Positions 11,201-24,503 are shown, counted from the first letter of the stretch. The stretch: DNA of 64,000 nucleotides from Massospora cicadina (GCA_022478985.1 JAKSZP010007900.1:248001-312000), one strand, 5' to 3'. Notes: generated by a model from the letters alone, not told the origin. Numbers and translations: made by a program.

Positions 11201-13580
11201 GGCATTCCTAATTTGACGCCAAATCATTCTTGCCCATTGTTGCTTTTATTTTTATAATTTTACTGCAAACTTAGAATGTACGTGGTAGGGAACACCAGTT
11301 TTGTCAGGATCAAGGGTTTTGACCTCCTGTCCTTTCTGTAATTTTTAAGAGCCAGGTGGCCTAAAGCTTTGGGATGTTCAATGTTTACTTTTTGATTCAC
11401 TTGGGCAAGAAGTCTTTATTCCAGATGTTTTACCTGAAAAGGTAATTCCTAAAAATAATGGCATATTTTAACTTAAAAATTGGCAAAAAGAAGAGATTAA
11501 GCTTTGTTTGCTTAGAAATATTTATAAAGTAGATCAGGGCGGTTATCAGTCCATCTCAATGCATATTAAGCCAAGATCTATTGCTCATAACCTAATTGGG
11601 ATTCATTCGTTGCATAGATTGGGGTTTGAACCTTGATATTAGGTGAATTTGGGCAACTACTATGTGACCGCATTAATTGGGGATTGTTCTCAATGTGGTA
11701 AGGTGGTGATTTTTGTTGAGGATTATTCCCAATATTTTTAATGGTTTGGGTTTGATTTTTGTATCTACCTCATCCAGATCTTGGATTTGGGAAGGAATCC
11801 TGACACTGGTCATGTCTTTCAAACCAAACTCAATTGCCGCATAGATTGGGTTTAAACCCTAATGTTTGGGGGTTTCAGTTGAGTATTATCCAATTGCAAA
11901 AATTGGGGCTGAACCCCAGTATCAAAAAGTCTAGAATTTATTCAGGGATTATCCCCAACAATAGTTTCATCTAAAAATTGTATAAGGTTTGATCTCCTTC
12001 ATCTGACACACAAAAATCCTTGATTCAGCTATAAATTTCAACAATGAACTCAAAAGTTCTAAGATTTGATCTCCTCTACTTTTGGTTTAACTTCATTTGG
12101 TCTTTATTTTAAAAATCATTGTAAATATCTATTAAATATTACTTATTACATTTTATATATGTATTACTGATTTTGTCATGCTTAGCTTTATTCCTGAAGA
12201 ACTAAAAGAAAAGGCATTATGTAAGCCATTTTCTTCTAAAGATGTTCTTGTAATGGACTGGTTCTTTCCAATGGTTGATGAATAGTTCTGGGAGGACAAA
12301 CCAGGTAAATGTCCTTAGTAAAGAGAGTGCTCCAGAGAACAGGAATTCTGTCTGCATACCACTATAACTTGGATGGGTGAAACTTTGCACTATGATCAGA
12401 AAGATACATAGTCCTAGTAATGCTCACTGGTTGCAGGATAAAGAGAACAAAAATGCAATTAGGCGTCTGAGTTCAGGGTCTTAGTCTTGGTAATAGTAAT
12501 CCATGTTAAATATATATTTTAAACATAATTATAGTATAAAATGAAAACTGATTTGTTTGATCTGAATAAGTGGTCGATTTTAAAGGTTTTAGAAAACCTT
12601 TTATTCCTTTTTATTTAAATTTAATAAGCTAACATAAAGTTGTTTAAGTATATGATTATGTATTATAGATTTAAATTAGACTTTTGGAAAATAATATATT
12701 ATAGATAATGGCAATTGTAATAACTTTTCATTATTAATATTAATTAATTTCAAGCAATTATAAAATTAATGTATAATAACAATTAGGTCATTTTCAATGA
12801 CCAAACTCAAACCTCTGATAATCAAGTTTAAAAAATTATGTACTTTTCCTTAGATGCCACAAACTTTATATATGGATTGCTTGATCTCTTATTATATTAA
12901 AACTCTTGGTCTAATGGGGATTCTTCTGACCAGAGTAGTCAATGAACTGATATTTCCTAGGATGAACATTGGCTGGATTAATTTTAATAGGATCTATATT
13001 ATTCTTTAATCTTTCCTATGATCCAAGTTTTTATGCAATATTGATACTAATCTTATATTTACCCATCCAGATCAACATTATCCCAAATTAGGATAATGTG
13101 ATGATCATATATTGTCTGCATTGTCACAGTATTCATTTGAGCAACTTTTTAATGTTTATCTAGGAAGTTATGATTTTATAGAACACACCAAAAGCACAGG
13201 CTAAACAAAAAGTGTCTTTACTGAGCTATTGCCTATTATGACATTCATAAATTTTACTGCAACTTGATAATGCACTTGCTTTGGAACTTGGTTAAGCCTT
13301 GTTTTAATTATGCAGTATCAGACCTCACAATTGTATCAAAATTATATCATTAAACTTTCATTAATATGATGGCTTTAATTGATCATAAGATTATATTTGT
13401 CTTCTATTCCCAAGCGCATATTTTCCTTTGACAACACATGTATTTAGATGCCCTAAACCAAGAAAATCCTATCTTTGTTATCTTTCCTTAAGGTTTCCCT
13501 TCAAATTCTGGGATGCTATAATAAAGCACCGTACCCAGATTTTTAAATTTGATTTCTAAGTGATTATAATTAAATAAGTA
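11201..13580. other. AT-rich stretch without genes; short repeats at 11.61-11.93 kb
   Basis: No coding potential supported. Within it, three diverged copies of a motif like 'gcatagattggggtttgaac' (11612, 11838 and about 11902) recur about 60-230 bp apart. Each contains a small palindrome around GGTTTGAACC or GGCTGAACCCC. The rest is AT-rich and featureless. Confidence 0.5.
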
Positions 13581-13911
13581 GTGATATTTACAAGCATAGC
13601 ACTTGTAACATTTATACCAAAATCAACTTTCCACCTTCCCACCAAAGACACATCTAAAGTTCCAAATGACTCCTCTGATATGTCCAACTGTGCCCAACTT
13701 CCAGTGATCCCACCATGCTACCATTCAATGAAATTTTTTCACCCCTTTACCACTGTGTCTTCCTACAGTTGTTCCCATCACACTACTATCCATTGCTCCC
13801 ACTACACCTCCTCCACACATTTCCCTTACAAAGTCTCAACTACGCTGCTTTGTTTTGCCACCATATCTGACAACTGTTGTGCCCGCTGTTTATTTAGATG
13901 CTAGTTCTGCT

Positions 13912-13944
13912 GCCCATCAATGCCTCCATCTTATGAGGGGCGAT
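13912..13944 (+). repeat. LTR-C boundary: polypurine tract and LTR start
   Basis: 'gctgcccatcaatgcctcc' followed by a purine tract (13931-13943) and TGTCACA at 13944. The same block precedes the LTR-C start at about 43448, and the LTR-C at 24504 begins TGTCACA. I read it as the internal/3'-LTR junction of an LTR-C element. The LTR beyond 14.0 kb is too decayed to bound. Confidence 0.5.
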
Positions 13945-14559
13945 GTCACAGTAGGGTTATCACTTATTGTGTCATTTTCAATTTTATGTGCCTCAATAGA
14001 ATACTTACCTTTGGAGCTTAGAAAAGCTTTGCTTTGCTTATGCATTTCCAGATATCACTATTGCATATCTCTAGCTTGCCATATTGAGTATTCTTCATTC
14101 TTATGGCAGTAAGTGAGCTTCTAATAGCTAATGGTGCGCTCTATTGACCGTGCGCAATTATTCTATTTGACCCAGGTATCTAGGCTCCCTCAAATCAAGA
14201 AAGCTCCATTTTGGTATCGCTCCTTATTAATTAGCCCTACTTCTGATATTTTCTTAGTAAAACAATATATCCCAATTATTGATTTTTTATTTTGTTTATT
14301 ATAGTTCCATTTGGCTAACTAGGTTTTTTGTATGCAATGTGCTTGTGACAAAGGGTATAATGAGATAATCTGTAATTATAACATGAGTGGCATATGTAGA
14401 TGGAAGGATTATATGGATAGAACACCCTTGGATAGTCAGATATCTATGATTAGGTTATGTTGCTGAAATTAAAAGCGCAATAAGAGTAGCAAATACTATT
14501 TTTGTTGTAAGAATTATGAAATTAATTTATGAAAATGAGGAAAACATAAGCTGCAAATA

Positions 14560-15450
14560 ATTATATTTAAATGATGAAAGGGGCTTTGATGGGTGTCATG
14601 ATTTTAACCAGATGGAATCCTCCAATGATTTAGCATTATTTTTAATGATATAGCCAATCCCAGCAGAATATTTATTGACTGAATTTCGTGGTATTTAGTT
14701 TGATTGCTGGTTAGTTGCTCCCCAATTTGGGTTGAGCCAAAATTAGTATTTTGCCAAGTTTGGTATTAGGTTTGAGTGGGGCCAATCGGTGGCCCTAAAT
14801 TGGTATAAGGATCATCAGCGCCTAATAGCTAAGTATGATCTAATCTTTCAGAAGAATCAGTGGTCAATGCCAACGTCCATTCATGGTCCAATGTGGGTTT
14901 TCCAGTGGAAAGCCAATATATTTGCTCATCCATTTGCTGCCTGATAATCCAATGTTGATGGATTCAACAAATTACGAGTTTGAGGCAACCAAGGTTGTTT
15001 CTGGTGCCTCATTTATTATTAAGACAAGAGGAGAATAAATGTCAGCAAGATGCTGAGATATTCTGAGTCAAAGCGAGCAACTGAAGTAGTTTCCGGCACA
15101 TTTATATCAAATTTGAAGGTTGAATCCAAATTTGACATTTAATTAAATTGTTTATTTATATGGCTCACTGGAAACTTAAGGCTGAGGATGAGCCAAAACT
15201 AATTCAGACATCGGGAAGGACAGAGCAAGAAGATCAAAACCATGGAAGAGATAATGTAGATAAAGAAGAAGAAGAAGAATAGAAGTGGTTTGCTGGAAGA
15301 ACCAGTGGAAGAGCTGATAGGTCAGCGATGGGTGCAGTAGCCCTTTTGTAAATAGTATAAAACCTGACGCTTCCCTTTCAATAAATATCTCCCTTTGCCT
15401 ATTCTACCTTTTGTTATAAGTTTATATTTATTTCATTGGTTGTAGTTTAG
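14560..15450 (+). repeat. Possible decayed LTR with TATA box and poly(A) signal
   Basis: No ORF. The end of the stretch has AGTATAAAACC (15354-15364) and AATAAA (15380-15385), the spacing expected of an LTR R region on the plus strand. I could not find the partner LTR or the boundaries, so this is tentative. Confidence 0.3.
15262..15280. repeat. (GAA)n microsatellite
   Basis: About six GAA units in a row, interrupted at the ends. Confidence 0.8.
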
Positions 15451-15954
15451 GTCAAAGGGGATCCCTGAAATGGCATGGGTGACATGCCAAGGGATTAGCT
15501 GGCGCTGCTAGCCCTGACGCCTAAGGCAAAATGGCAAGGGCTGACCAGTCTTCATACTGGTTAGCCTGCAAACTAGCAGAGCCCATAGTCGATTTTCTGA
15601 CAATGGGTTTAATGAACTTAAAAGTACATCTGGTTATATAAGAGCAGGTGCAAACGCTTCTATAAAGCGATTTTAGAAAAAAAGCTATATGTATTTAATG
15701 AGGAAATTAGATGAATTCCTTAGTTCTAGTCTAAGTTAAAAAGGAAATATAGATTTACTGATTCTATTGAAAATAGTGGATTATTATTTAGCAACTTAGA
15801 GCTAGGATTCTGAGGTCATAGTTATTCCCAACTAAAGGCCTGAAAACATATTGGTTGCTAAAAATAATATTTTATAAATGAATCAGATGCAAATGGGACC
15901 CAGTTTTCCTTGGCAGGGATCTTTGCTAAAAGGTTGTAACAGCATTTGGATTTT

Positions 15955-18290
15955 ATTTACTAGAGGTAAGCTGATCATGGGATAGACAATACCAAATGAA
16001 AAGTAAAGATAAATTATACTAAAATGCTTGTCATCTTTACAGTTCTCCTGACTGTAGCTGAGATTTGAAAAGATCTCAAAGCTGTAAACTAGCAGAGAGG
16101 TTAATAAAGACAAAAAGATGGGGTGAAATAGACTACTTTATTGAGTTAAAAGGCTTTATTTATAGGGTGTGTGGGGACAAGGTGCTGAGGTGACCTCCAT
16201 GGCCCCAGACAATTAGAATCTTTCACATCCTTCCAAACTGACTACCTTTTTAACACTTCATAGTCTGCAACGCCCTCATGAATGCAATGTTGGGAGTCAT
16301 GTCTACTGAGATTTGGGAAGCAAAGGTGCAATTTCAGAAGGTATCTCCATTGATCCTTGCGCACTTAATGCTTCATGATCAGATTTCCCATTGGTGCCTT
16401 CAAGGACATGTTTCTATCCTATGGGCTTGAGAGTTGACTTATCAAGATGCATTTCAAATGTAAGGATCTCAACTCGCTCATTATTTCAAATCCTGACAAT
16501 GCTCTAGCACAGAAAATGGTACTTAAACACAAACAAACTAAAATGAACTAGGTATGTAGTGGCAAATTGCTAGCTGATCATGGTGAAGGGGGAGAAAGAT
16601 TAGTGGGCACTTCTTTGGCTTCATCATGAAGCAAGGTATGGGCTCAAGTGGAAAGCAAGAAGGTAAGGTCTCCATAGTATGGGGTTTTATATCTCCCAAG
16701 GGAGGGCCAGAGAAGACACGTGCACCACAACAAAGATACTAACATAGACTATGAAAGTGTGCTCCTCCTAGAGTGTACCTCAGGGAGCTTTAGGGATGTG
16801 GCAATATTTATAAAGGTGTTTTGTCTTCTGGGTTATAGGCCACCACCACAGCATTCAGGATTAACTCATGGGCTTCTTTGTGGAAGTTGGAGATGTCACA
16901 CTTACCTGAAGTGGAAGGGTTGGTGGGATACTAAGAGGAGCTAAACCCTCTGCAAGTGACACAACAGACTTAGTGCAGCTTTATGGAGAAGATGACAGTC
17001 AGGCGAGGCAGCTACATCAACTACAAGCTGATGATCAGATTGTGACAATGCGCTACTCATATGCAGGGCATAAAAGTGTGGGGGATTACCGTCATAATCA
17101 GAGTTTAAAGCCTATTTGAGGTGAAGATAAAATATTTCAATGGGATCCCCTGATTTAGAAATGCATCCAATAAGGCCCAGGGATTCTGGCTAATTTGGAT
17201 TGGGTTATCTTCATATGGTTGAGACTTGGCAAGCAAATAGGATGGGGATTAGGAGTGAACAATATTTCAACCCTGAGCTTGATTAGAAGATGCATTTTAA
17301 GGCTGGTGGGCTAGGTTGGAGGGTTGAGTAAGGATATTATGTGCTCTGGCCCACCAAGCAAGTGAGAGGTACAAAACATCCCATTCAGTAGACCCTACTC
17401 TAGCTTTGGAGCTAGGGTCAGCAGCAGTGTGATTGGTGGTTAAATGACATGTTTTAGACTATCTAAGTGAAAATATATGGGGAAGATCTGACATCCATTG
17501 CCAATGCATGCTCAAAAGAAATGGTCAGGCGCTGTAGTAATTCAAGCAGAAGGGTAATCTGTTGAGCAAGATTGGGATGGTTCAGAGTGATGGTGGAAGA
17601 TGCATGAGGGGACACAAGGTGCTCTGCACTGGAATGAATATTGAAGTGAAGAATGGGGTCAGTACTTTAGGATGAAAGCACTGACAACAACTTTTCATAT
17701 AGATCTTATGGAAGGATATGTGAGGGAAGGTTTGCAAATGTGATTCTAAGGGTAAATTGGTAGGAAAATGAGTACAAGTGGTGAGTACAGAGATATTTAT
17801 TCCAATTTAAGGGAGTTCTTGTGGCTATAACCGCATCCTTCTCATAGGAGAAACCAATATATAAATAGCCTTTATCTGGGAAGAAATCAATAAAATCTGC
17901 AAGTTAAAAGGCAGAAGTTTCTAGCTTAATTATTGCTTTGCCTGCATATGGGAAAAATGCCCATGGTTGACTCAGAGGAAGCATTGGACTTCTGATAATG
18001 GAAGAGCTTTGGGTTGGGAATGAGCTGAATGATTACATGTAAAGTATATTGTGAGATCCTTGGGAGGGACAAAATGACACAAGGAATTTGGAGGACTGGA
18101 TGAACCAGTCTGAACGCACCTTCTGACAGGGCAGAAATGCTAGGGGAGTTTCACCACTGCCCCTTAATGGAGCATCAGGCGGCGGAGCTGAAGACATTAA
18201 GGTGGACTGGGTTTTGCTATGAATTGTTGTAATTTTGAACTTCTTTAATATATTTCTCAAAAGTGTATTTGGGCAAAAGAAAGAAGTTTT
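15955..18290 (-). mobile_element. Gag-only non-LTR element L3 (decayed)
   Basis: Third copy of the gag-only family. The minus-strand 3' end is at about 15955-15995 and reads TCTATCCCATGATCAGC followed by TTACCTCTAGTAAAT, matching the family tail. The 5' end near 18290 reads AAACTTCTTTC, close to copy L2. At 18033-18260 the conserved N-terminus is readable (MSSAPPPDAPLRGSGE..RSDWFIQ). The stretch at 17.88-17.98 kb matches the RRM-like part of copy L1. The middle (16.1-17.8 kb) has only scattered ORFs. No RT is visible. I could not identify a clear target-site duplication. Confidence 0.6.
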
Positions 18291-19595
18291 TAGTATTTAA
18301 ATTTAAATATAAATCTAGAACTAGGGCAATCTTGGTTATACAGATGATAAGAACTAGGGTAACCTATGAGTCATTCAATTTTTACATCTTGCTTAAGTAA
18401 TCTGCGTGTAACTGCCCATCTGCTGAGGTGGATCTAGGGGTTCTGACCTTTTTTACATGTTGGAGAAAAATTATACTAGAATAGCAGGAGAGGGGTCTAA
18501 GTATATCAGGTGATTTGGTATGATATAGAGGAGAAGTTAGTTTGCATGATTCTGAAAAGTACAAGTTTTGAGCTTTAAAAGCTCTATAAAGTAAAATAAT
18601 TTTGTGCCAGGTACCACCTGTGGTAAGGAAGGTGGAGAAGCTAGAACTTGGAAGGGGTTACTAAGGGTTACGGTATTCAACCAGCGTTCTTCCACAGTGG
18701 TTGCTAAGTAACCCTTAACTGCATTAGGAATGTTAGGGGTGAAGTGATGTCCTTTTTTTAAAAAAGATATAGGAGCGTTCTGCTTATAGGAGAAGGCCCT
18801 AGGTTTTAATAACATCAAGTAGTCTCATTTTTAATTAGATATACAAGTTAATGCTAGTTTGTGGGATTTTATACAGCCATGGCGAAAGACACTTCCAAGC
18901 TACTGATAAACAGTATTAACATGTTAATTTGTACTTTTGTAAATTTTTATATCTAATGAATAAGCATTTTTATCATTGATAAAAATCTAGGGTAATGCTA
19001 CGGCCATATAACCCCATTAAAAATTTGTTCATTTTTTGACTTATTTATATCATGATAAGTATTTAAATATTGTTTTATCTGTAACAATATATATACTTCT
19101 ATATACTATTTATTTAGTTATATCAGATAGATTATATAAAAATTAATCTATTGTGGTATAAATCTTAAGATATCTTTATTTTTATTTGCTTGAGTTTACT
19201 ACTATCTATTTCTATCTCAAACCATATAGTACATTGTTAGCGTTTTTTATTTGCTATATGTTAAGTTATTATGTGAGAGCCGGTAACCTAATTAGAAAGT
19301 TAAAACATATTAATGATAATGAATGCTAATACTTTTTATATTCTAACATTGCTGTTATAGCAAACAAATGAATGGTAATTTCTGATAGTATTGGTTTTTA
19401 GAATATTTATCTTAAGTCTTAAAGTTTTTCTTAACCAATTTGCTATAATTCCATGGTTAACTGCCAATATATGCTGCTACATAATGTTAAACTCTCTTTT
19501 TAAAATACTGATTATCACTCTTAATGTTTGTCTAATGGTCCTTTTATTGAATATTTATAGCTATAGATAATGCCATTTTTAAATTATAACTACAA
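18291..19595. other. AT-rich intergenic stretch
   Basis: No gene seen. A small inverted repeat (taagggttac 18662-18671, gtaaccctta 18708-18717) could form a hairpin. The minus-strand ORFs at 18382 and 18537 look like chance. From 18.8 kb the base composition is very AT-rich up to the SINE. Confidence 0.5.
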
Positions 19596-19609
19596 TAATA
19601 GTCATAAAA

Positions 19610-19750
19610 TAAAGGGTGGTTAGCCTGGCAGGGTAATTCCTGCTTCCACCCTAGTGCAGGTTTTGAGTTCAAAACCTGTACTGGCTAGAATATTCTCAGT
19701 GTGGTATATTTGTCCCAAGGTCGACCCACCTTGAATACTTTTTATTTTTT
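19610..19750 (+). mobile_element. SINE-2 copy a (tRNA-type short element)
   Basis: About 140 bp bounded by a perfect 14-bp target-site duplication (TAATAGTCATAAAA at 19596-19609 and 19751-19764). The head resembles a tRNA: GGTGGTTAGCC.. as an A-box-like stretch and GAGTTCAAAACC as a B-box-like stretch, the signals for RNA polymerase III. The tail, GTCCCAAGGTCGACCCACC then TTGAATA, matches the 3' end of the gag-only non-LTR elements. A second copy is at 44740-44868. Confidence 0.8.
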
Positions 19751-19877
19751 TAATAGTCATAAAACTATACTCAAACATGTAATTGCAACAGCCAATAAAT
19801 TTATATATTTAGCAAAGATAAATCTGGTTCCCTTTATGTAGCAAGCATACCTAAACAACAGGAGGGTAGGGCATGAT

Positions 19878-21198
19878 CTAAAGATCATCAAAAAAGGATG
19901 CAGTGTCGTTTATTGAACTTGAAGCAGCCATCTTTACTCGCTTTGCTTTCTCAGCACTTGGATCCTGTGCTTTTTTGCAAGAGTCGTCTGAATCAGAGCC
20001 ACCGGTATCAACTTCATCAGCACCTCGCTTTGTAGGATCAAGAGAATCAGACTCGACCTCCTCATCCAGAAGATCATGGATAGCCCAAAATTTGATCGTC
20101 CTGTCGTGAGAGCAGGAGGCAAGATGGCGTCTAGTATTTGAAATCGCAAGCCGCTCAACTGGGAAATCATTATGGTGGCCAAGCACACCTAGCAGCTTGT
20201 TAGGAAGGATTCCAACCACACGCAAATCCCATCCGATGAACCAGTGACAACAGTGTCTTCGTCAAACTTCACCACGGCATCGACTGATTCAGGATGGCCC
20301 ATAAAACGATCAGACAGGTCGCCCCAATCGCCCCAAGTAAACAGATTTAAAACACCATTCTGAGTTCCAACAACTGCCTTTTTTCCGTCTTTGACTAAGG
20401 CCACGCTAAGCAGCTCGTCTTCTAAAATTGTCAGAACGTGCAAACAACCTTTCTTTTCGTATGTCCATAACAGCTAAATAGCCATCTCCGCCAACTGAAA
20501 TCAATGTCTTCATATCAAGCCCAAGCACCATGCTGGCTACAAAGTCCTCGTGTTCATGATATTCAATTGTGGCCTTGTTTGCCCGGCAATCCCAAACCTT
20601 TACGATGCCCACATCATCTCCTGTAGCAATTAACCCAGGAGTGAGTGGGAGAAGCATTTAGTCCGGAGTGATGTGCATCCAATTGTCTGTGAATCTCCTT
20701 TCCTGTTTCCGTGTCACAAATGGAATAGCTCATATCCTTAGAGATGGTATAAAAATTTGTCCCATCTGAGCTGAATTTGACGCTGCGACAGGACTTTTTA
20801 TGAAAGCGTTTGAGATAAAACTCTTCGGAGGGGTCCACCACACCTGAAGCATCTGAAACATAAGAGTGGCTAAGAAAGTAAGCCAATATCCAGGATAACA
20901 AGAGTCTAATACTTACCAGTATACATCTCCTGTTATAAGACCGGAAAGGATAAGATGACGAGTAGGATGGAAGGCAATATCAAATACTTGACTACGAAAT
21001 TGAATTGTGTTGGGTATTTTCATATTAAGGTCATTTTCAGCCTCGGGTGAACTTTCAACAAAACTCGTCGAGCCCGAGCTTCCTAAAGATATTGCTTTCG
21101 CTTCCGTCAAACTCCACATCTGACTCGTCGCACGTGCTTGATTCTGAACAATTATTCTCATGACTATCCGAGAAGCTTTCTTCAGTAGAAACAGTCAT
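19878..21198 (-). CDS. JIP5: WD40-repeat ribosome-biogenesis protein, JIP5/WDR55 family
   Basis: The only host gene I recognise. JIP5/WDR55 proteins are seven-bladed WD40 propellers of the nucleolus needed for 60S subunit/rRNA maturation. In order: an acidic Ser-rich N-terminus (from ATG at 21198); blades RSQVFDIAFHPTRHLILSGL, KSCRSVKFSSDG, GLIATGDDVGIVKVWD, FVASMVLGLDMKTLISVGGD, ELLSVALVKDGKKAVVGTQN, DTVVTGSSDG, RLAISNTRRHLASCSHDRT; then a long acidic tail and the stop at 19878-19880 after FFDDL, an ending typical of the family. One 47-nt intron is at 20870-20916. Four further frame changes are not explained by GT-AG introns: about 21060-21070, 20650-20662, 20424-20427 (a run of four T on the coding strand) and 20222-20231. 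Three are one surplus base and one is one base short. Either this copy is decaying or the assembly has indels. The start is uncertain: 21198, 21161 or 21023. Confidence 0.78.
20870..20916 (-). other. 47-nt spliceosomal intron in JIP5-like gene
   Basis: On the minus strand the donor is TG|GTAAGT and the acceptor is TTTCTTAG|C, phase 2. Joining them makes a Cys codon and gives ..ITGDVYCHSYVSDASG, keeping the WD40 frame. The nearby acceptor TTTCAG (20853) would create a TGA stop, so the upstream AG is preferred. Confidence 0.7.
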
Positions 21199-22971
21199 CT
21201 TTAATTTGGTTTAGAAAAGCAAACCCAAAGTTCGAGCATGTTTTATGTAAAATGTACTTTGAGCACGAAGTTTCAAAAGTTTTAAAACGTTAAACCATTT
21301 GCAAAGCAACTGTAGATTAGTTTAACAATGTAGAATTCCCAAAACCATAAGCTTTATCAAAAATAAAACTTTTAAACCTCTAACCTCGTTGCATCTCCCT
21401 TCGAGCTGAAACCATCTAGTTAAAAACAAAATGTCTGCAAAAAGAAGCAAACAAATTAAAAAATCACAAGATGAAACGCTGTTTTATATAAAATAAAAGA
21501 TGATCTAAAAGGAGTTATGAATAAACCAAAAACTAAAAGTAGTATATTGTAGTAAAGCAAAAAAGTTACCTTAAGTAGCAACTAACTTTTATTTAAACAA
21601 AAACGGATAAATAAAAATTAATTTTAACTAAAAACAGATCAAAATCTTCATTTAAACTTAAAAAAGACATAAATAATGCTATCACAAAATAACTAACCTT
21701 TATTAAATTACTAGCTGTCAACCTGTAGCTTTGCGTGTAGTAAAGGTTTATATACTTTAGTTTATCTTTCAATGTGATATCTCTTTAGTATGCTATATAT
21801 GATCTAATTTTTTTATAATTAATTCGATTATTTATATTAATATAAAGCTTATTCTTATATAAATAAATTCTACTAATATTTTTATACTTAATACCTTAAT
21901 TTATTACCTTGTAAGATTAGCTTTTTTAATATAATCCCTATTTCTCAAATCTTATCATAAGTCTACTAAAAGTATACTTAAAATATTTATACATTTTATA
22001 GTATTAGTTCCTATACCTAAAAAAGCTTTCTTCAAACCCATACCAAAGTTATATATATTTAATCTGATATAGCCAATGCTCTTTTTTTAGTACTAGATGG
22101 TCCCACCAATGCTCTTTATAGTCAAGAAATCTATACCTTTAACCACTTTCTTCACTATTAATAATTTATAAAATCATCTCATTTTAATTATACTATAAAT
22201 AGTTATTATTATACATTTTATAAAACCCTCATTTACCCTTATCTAAAGTAACTATAAGTGATATATACAATTTACAATTCTTATATTAGGCTCTATTACC
22301 CAAATCTCTTACCAAAAATAACTAAAGCTATGATCTAATATTTATAATTTTATATCAATGTCCTTATAAATATACCACTTTTCCAACCTGTCACTTTTGT
22401 TTAACCACTATAAGTTATAATACTTGTAATCAAAGCTCAGATAATTATACACCTTTCCTAACCTGTCACTTATGTTTATCATAGATTTTACTTATTATTT
22501 AACTTTTAAAGTTTATGGGTTCAATATCCACAAACTCACCTTTAAGTTTTACTTAAAGTAATATAAATAGTACTTAATTTTTATAAATTTTATAAATTTT
22601 ATATCAATGCCCAACAACTAAAACCCTTACCAAAAATTTACTCTTGTTATCATATATAAATTTGTAATTTTTATGATAAAACTCTCATAGCCATACTCCT
22701 TACTGTAAGCAATGAGGATCAACCCCTTCATATAGATTTTACCATGTACCCTTTTATGCCTAAGAATGATCCCAAACCTCTAGTCATTCCCTTAGCCTAG
22801 AAGGGTCTCCTTGCTCATGTGGTAGATTGGCATAAGATACTGCTTTCCCCCTTAGGGGCTCTACTATCCTTACTAACTTTTCTGTATCTTCTCTTAAAAA
22901 AGATAGGAAGAATAGTCATTGGTCAATCACCCTGCTAGGCCCAGATGATCCCCATGGACTGGATTACCTAC
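21199..22971. other. AT-rich upstream region of the WD40 gene
   Basis: No gene seen. It should hold the promoter of the minus-strand WD40 gene, but I cannot point to a specific signal. From 22.30 to 22.65 kb there are short dispersed repeats, for example 'ccaacctgtcac' or 'ctaacctgtcac' (near 22384 and 22455) and 'ttttatatcaatg' (near 22350 and 22597). Confidence 0.45.
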
Positions 22972-24395
22972 TGTCATGGAAATGGCAGAAGAAGTTTAGA
23001 TTGGCCTGCCAGTTGGGATGCATAAGCGCCCAAAAAGAAAGCCAGAATGCCAGAGGCATTGTCAACCAAATGACTTGATATAGAGCTGGGCATTGGGAAA
23101 CAACAAATTGTTGGTGCAGCACAATGATAAGTATGATCCCAACGATGAACCACACTGAACCCACTCCTGACCCAGGAGGCCTTGCTGCAGGGGGTGGGAT
23201 AACTGAGATAGTCTTGATGAGGTCCTTGGCATATGGGGCCATTTCAACCGGGATGGCAAGGAGACAGATTCTCTCTTGCAATTGGTGGACATACAGCTAT
23301 AAGATCCCCATGTATTGCTGCCAGAAGTTAGTGATAATGGGGTTATAGAGCCAAAAATATCAGACTCACTGAACCCAATTGATAATGGAGGGGGCCATAG
23401 TGACCAAGAGTACTGGTAGAGCCCATCCAGTATACGGACCAATGGGCCACCAGGGAAATGCCATCAGGGATGCAGTCAGAAGAGATAATAAAAATTGTTT
23501 GGTTTTTTAGCAAAGTTTTATTTGAAGGAAAAGTAAGAAAATTGACCAACAATTTTCTCAGTGCTATGCAACTGATTAAATAGTGGTCAATTGGGGTAGT
23601 GATAAGCTGGGATCAGGTCCTGAAATTTCAACCTGACTGGTGAATTGTTTGGGAATGGGCAGGTTTGTTTCTTGAGAACTGACATTGCAAAATTTGGCGG
23701 TGGGCTGAGTCACTGTCAGTTTGATCTCAAACATTCAAACTAAGGCTCAGTTATGTTTCTGATGGTTGGTGCAACAGTGTTTGGCCCAACAAGCGATGGG
23801 AATACCCCCAAGGCCACCCCATATAGGGGCAGGTCCATTTGGTTGGGGATGGGTTCAGGATGCCCAACCCACCCACGCTTGGTCGCTGGGCCATTCATTC
23901 AGTTAGTGGCATCACATTGACCGCAACGCCCAAATTACCAACTGAGGACTTTGAACCCTCATCGGTGGCGCCTGATGCTATAGCCTGATCATCAAGGATG
24001 ATCCTCAATGACTTTGGTAGAAGGGTGCTTTGTTCAATTGGCATATTGGTCAAATTGGAACTGTCAGGCATTACAGCTGATACCTCAGTCTTCATGCCTT
24101 CCTGGCCATTTGAGATTTGGGCATCCAGCCAGATTGCCACTCAAATTAGATCCAGCTGATTTCAATTCAACAATTTCAGCGCAGATTTTGCTAATTCCCT
24201 GTAACAGTTATGCCAAGATGAGTGTGGGTACTGGGGGTGGGATCCAAAGCGGAAGAGCTGTTACCCATCACTCATCTACTACGTGAGCAAGATTGCCCTG
24301 AGTAACAAGAGGTATTGCCATCCTCTTGGTGTTTTTTACTTGAGAATGGGAAGATGGCCCGATCAACAGCCAGGGGACGTTCCCTGGGACTTACA
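22972..24395 (-). repeat. Solo LTR related to Gypsy-B LTR
   Basis: 1424 bp beginning TGTCATGGAAATGGC and ending GGGACTTACA, the same termini as the Gypsy-B LTRs (45156-46792 and 51414-53063). It is flanked by a perfect 5-bp duplication CCTAC (22967-22971 and 24396-24400), with no internal region on either side. That is what LTR-LTR recombination leaves. It is more diverged and about 200 bp shorter than the Gypsy-B LTRs. The ORFs in it are not retained in those copies. Orientation is set by similarity to Gypsy-B. Confidence 0.8.
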
Positions 24396-24503
24396 CCTAC
24401 CTGCAGTTTCCCTCTAAGATAATCATTAGGTTAGGTTCTAAGAAAATTAAGTCAAGTCTATTAGATCCAACTTTCCAAAACACAATTGGTACCTTGGATC
24501 AAG

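Noticed and set aside
20853..20916. 64-nt version of the JIP5 intron ending at TTTCAG
   Set aside because: Splicing there creates an in-frame TGA; the AG 17 bases upstream keeps the frame and gives a sensible blade.
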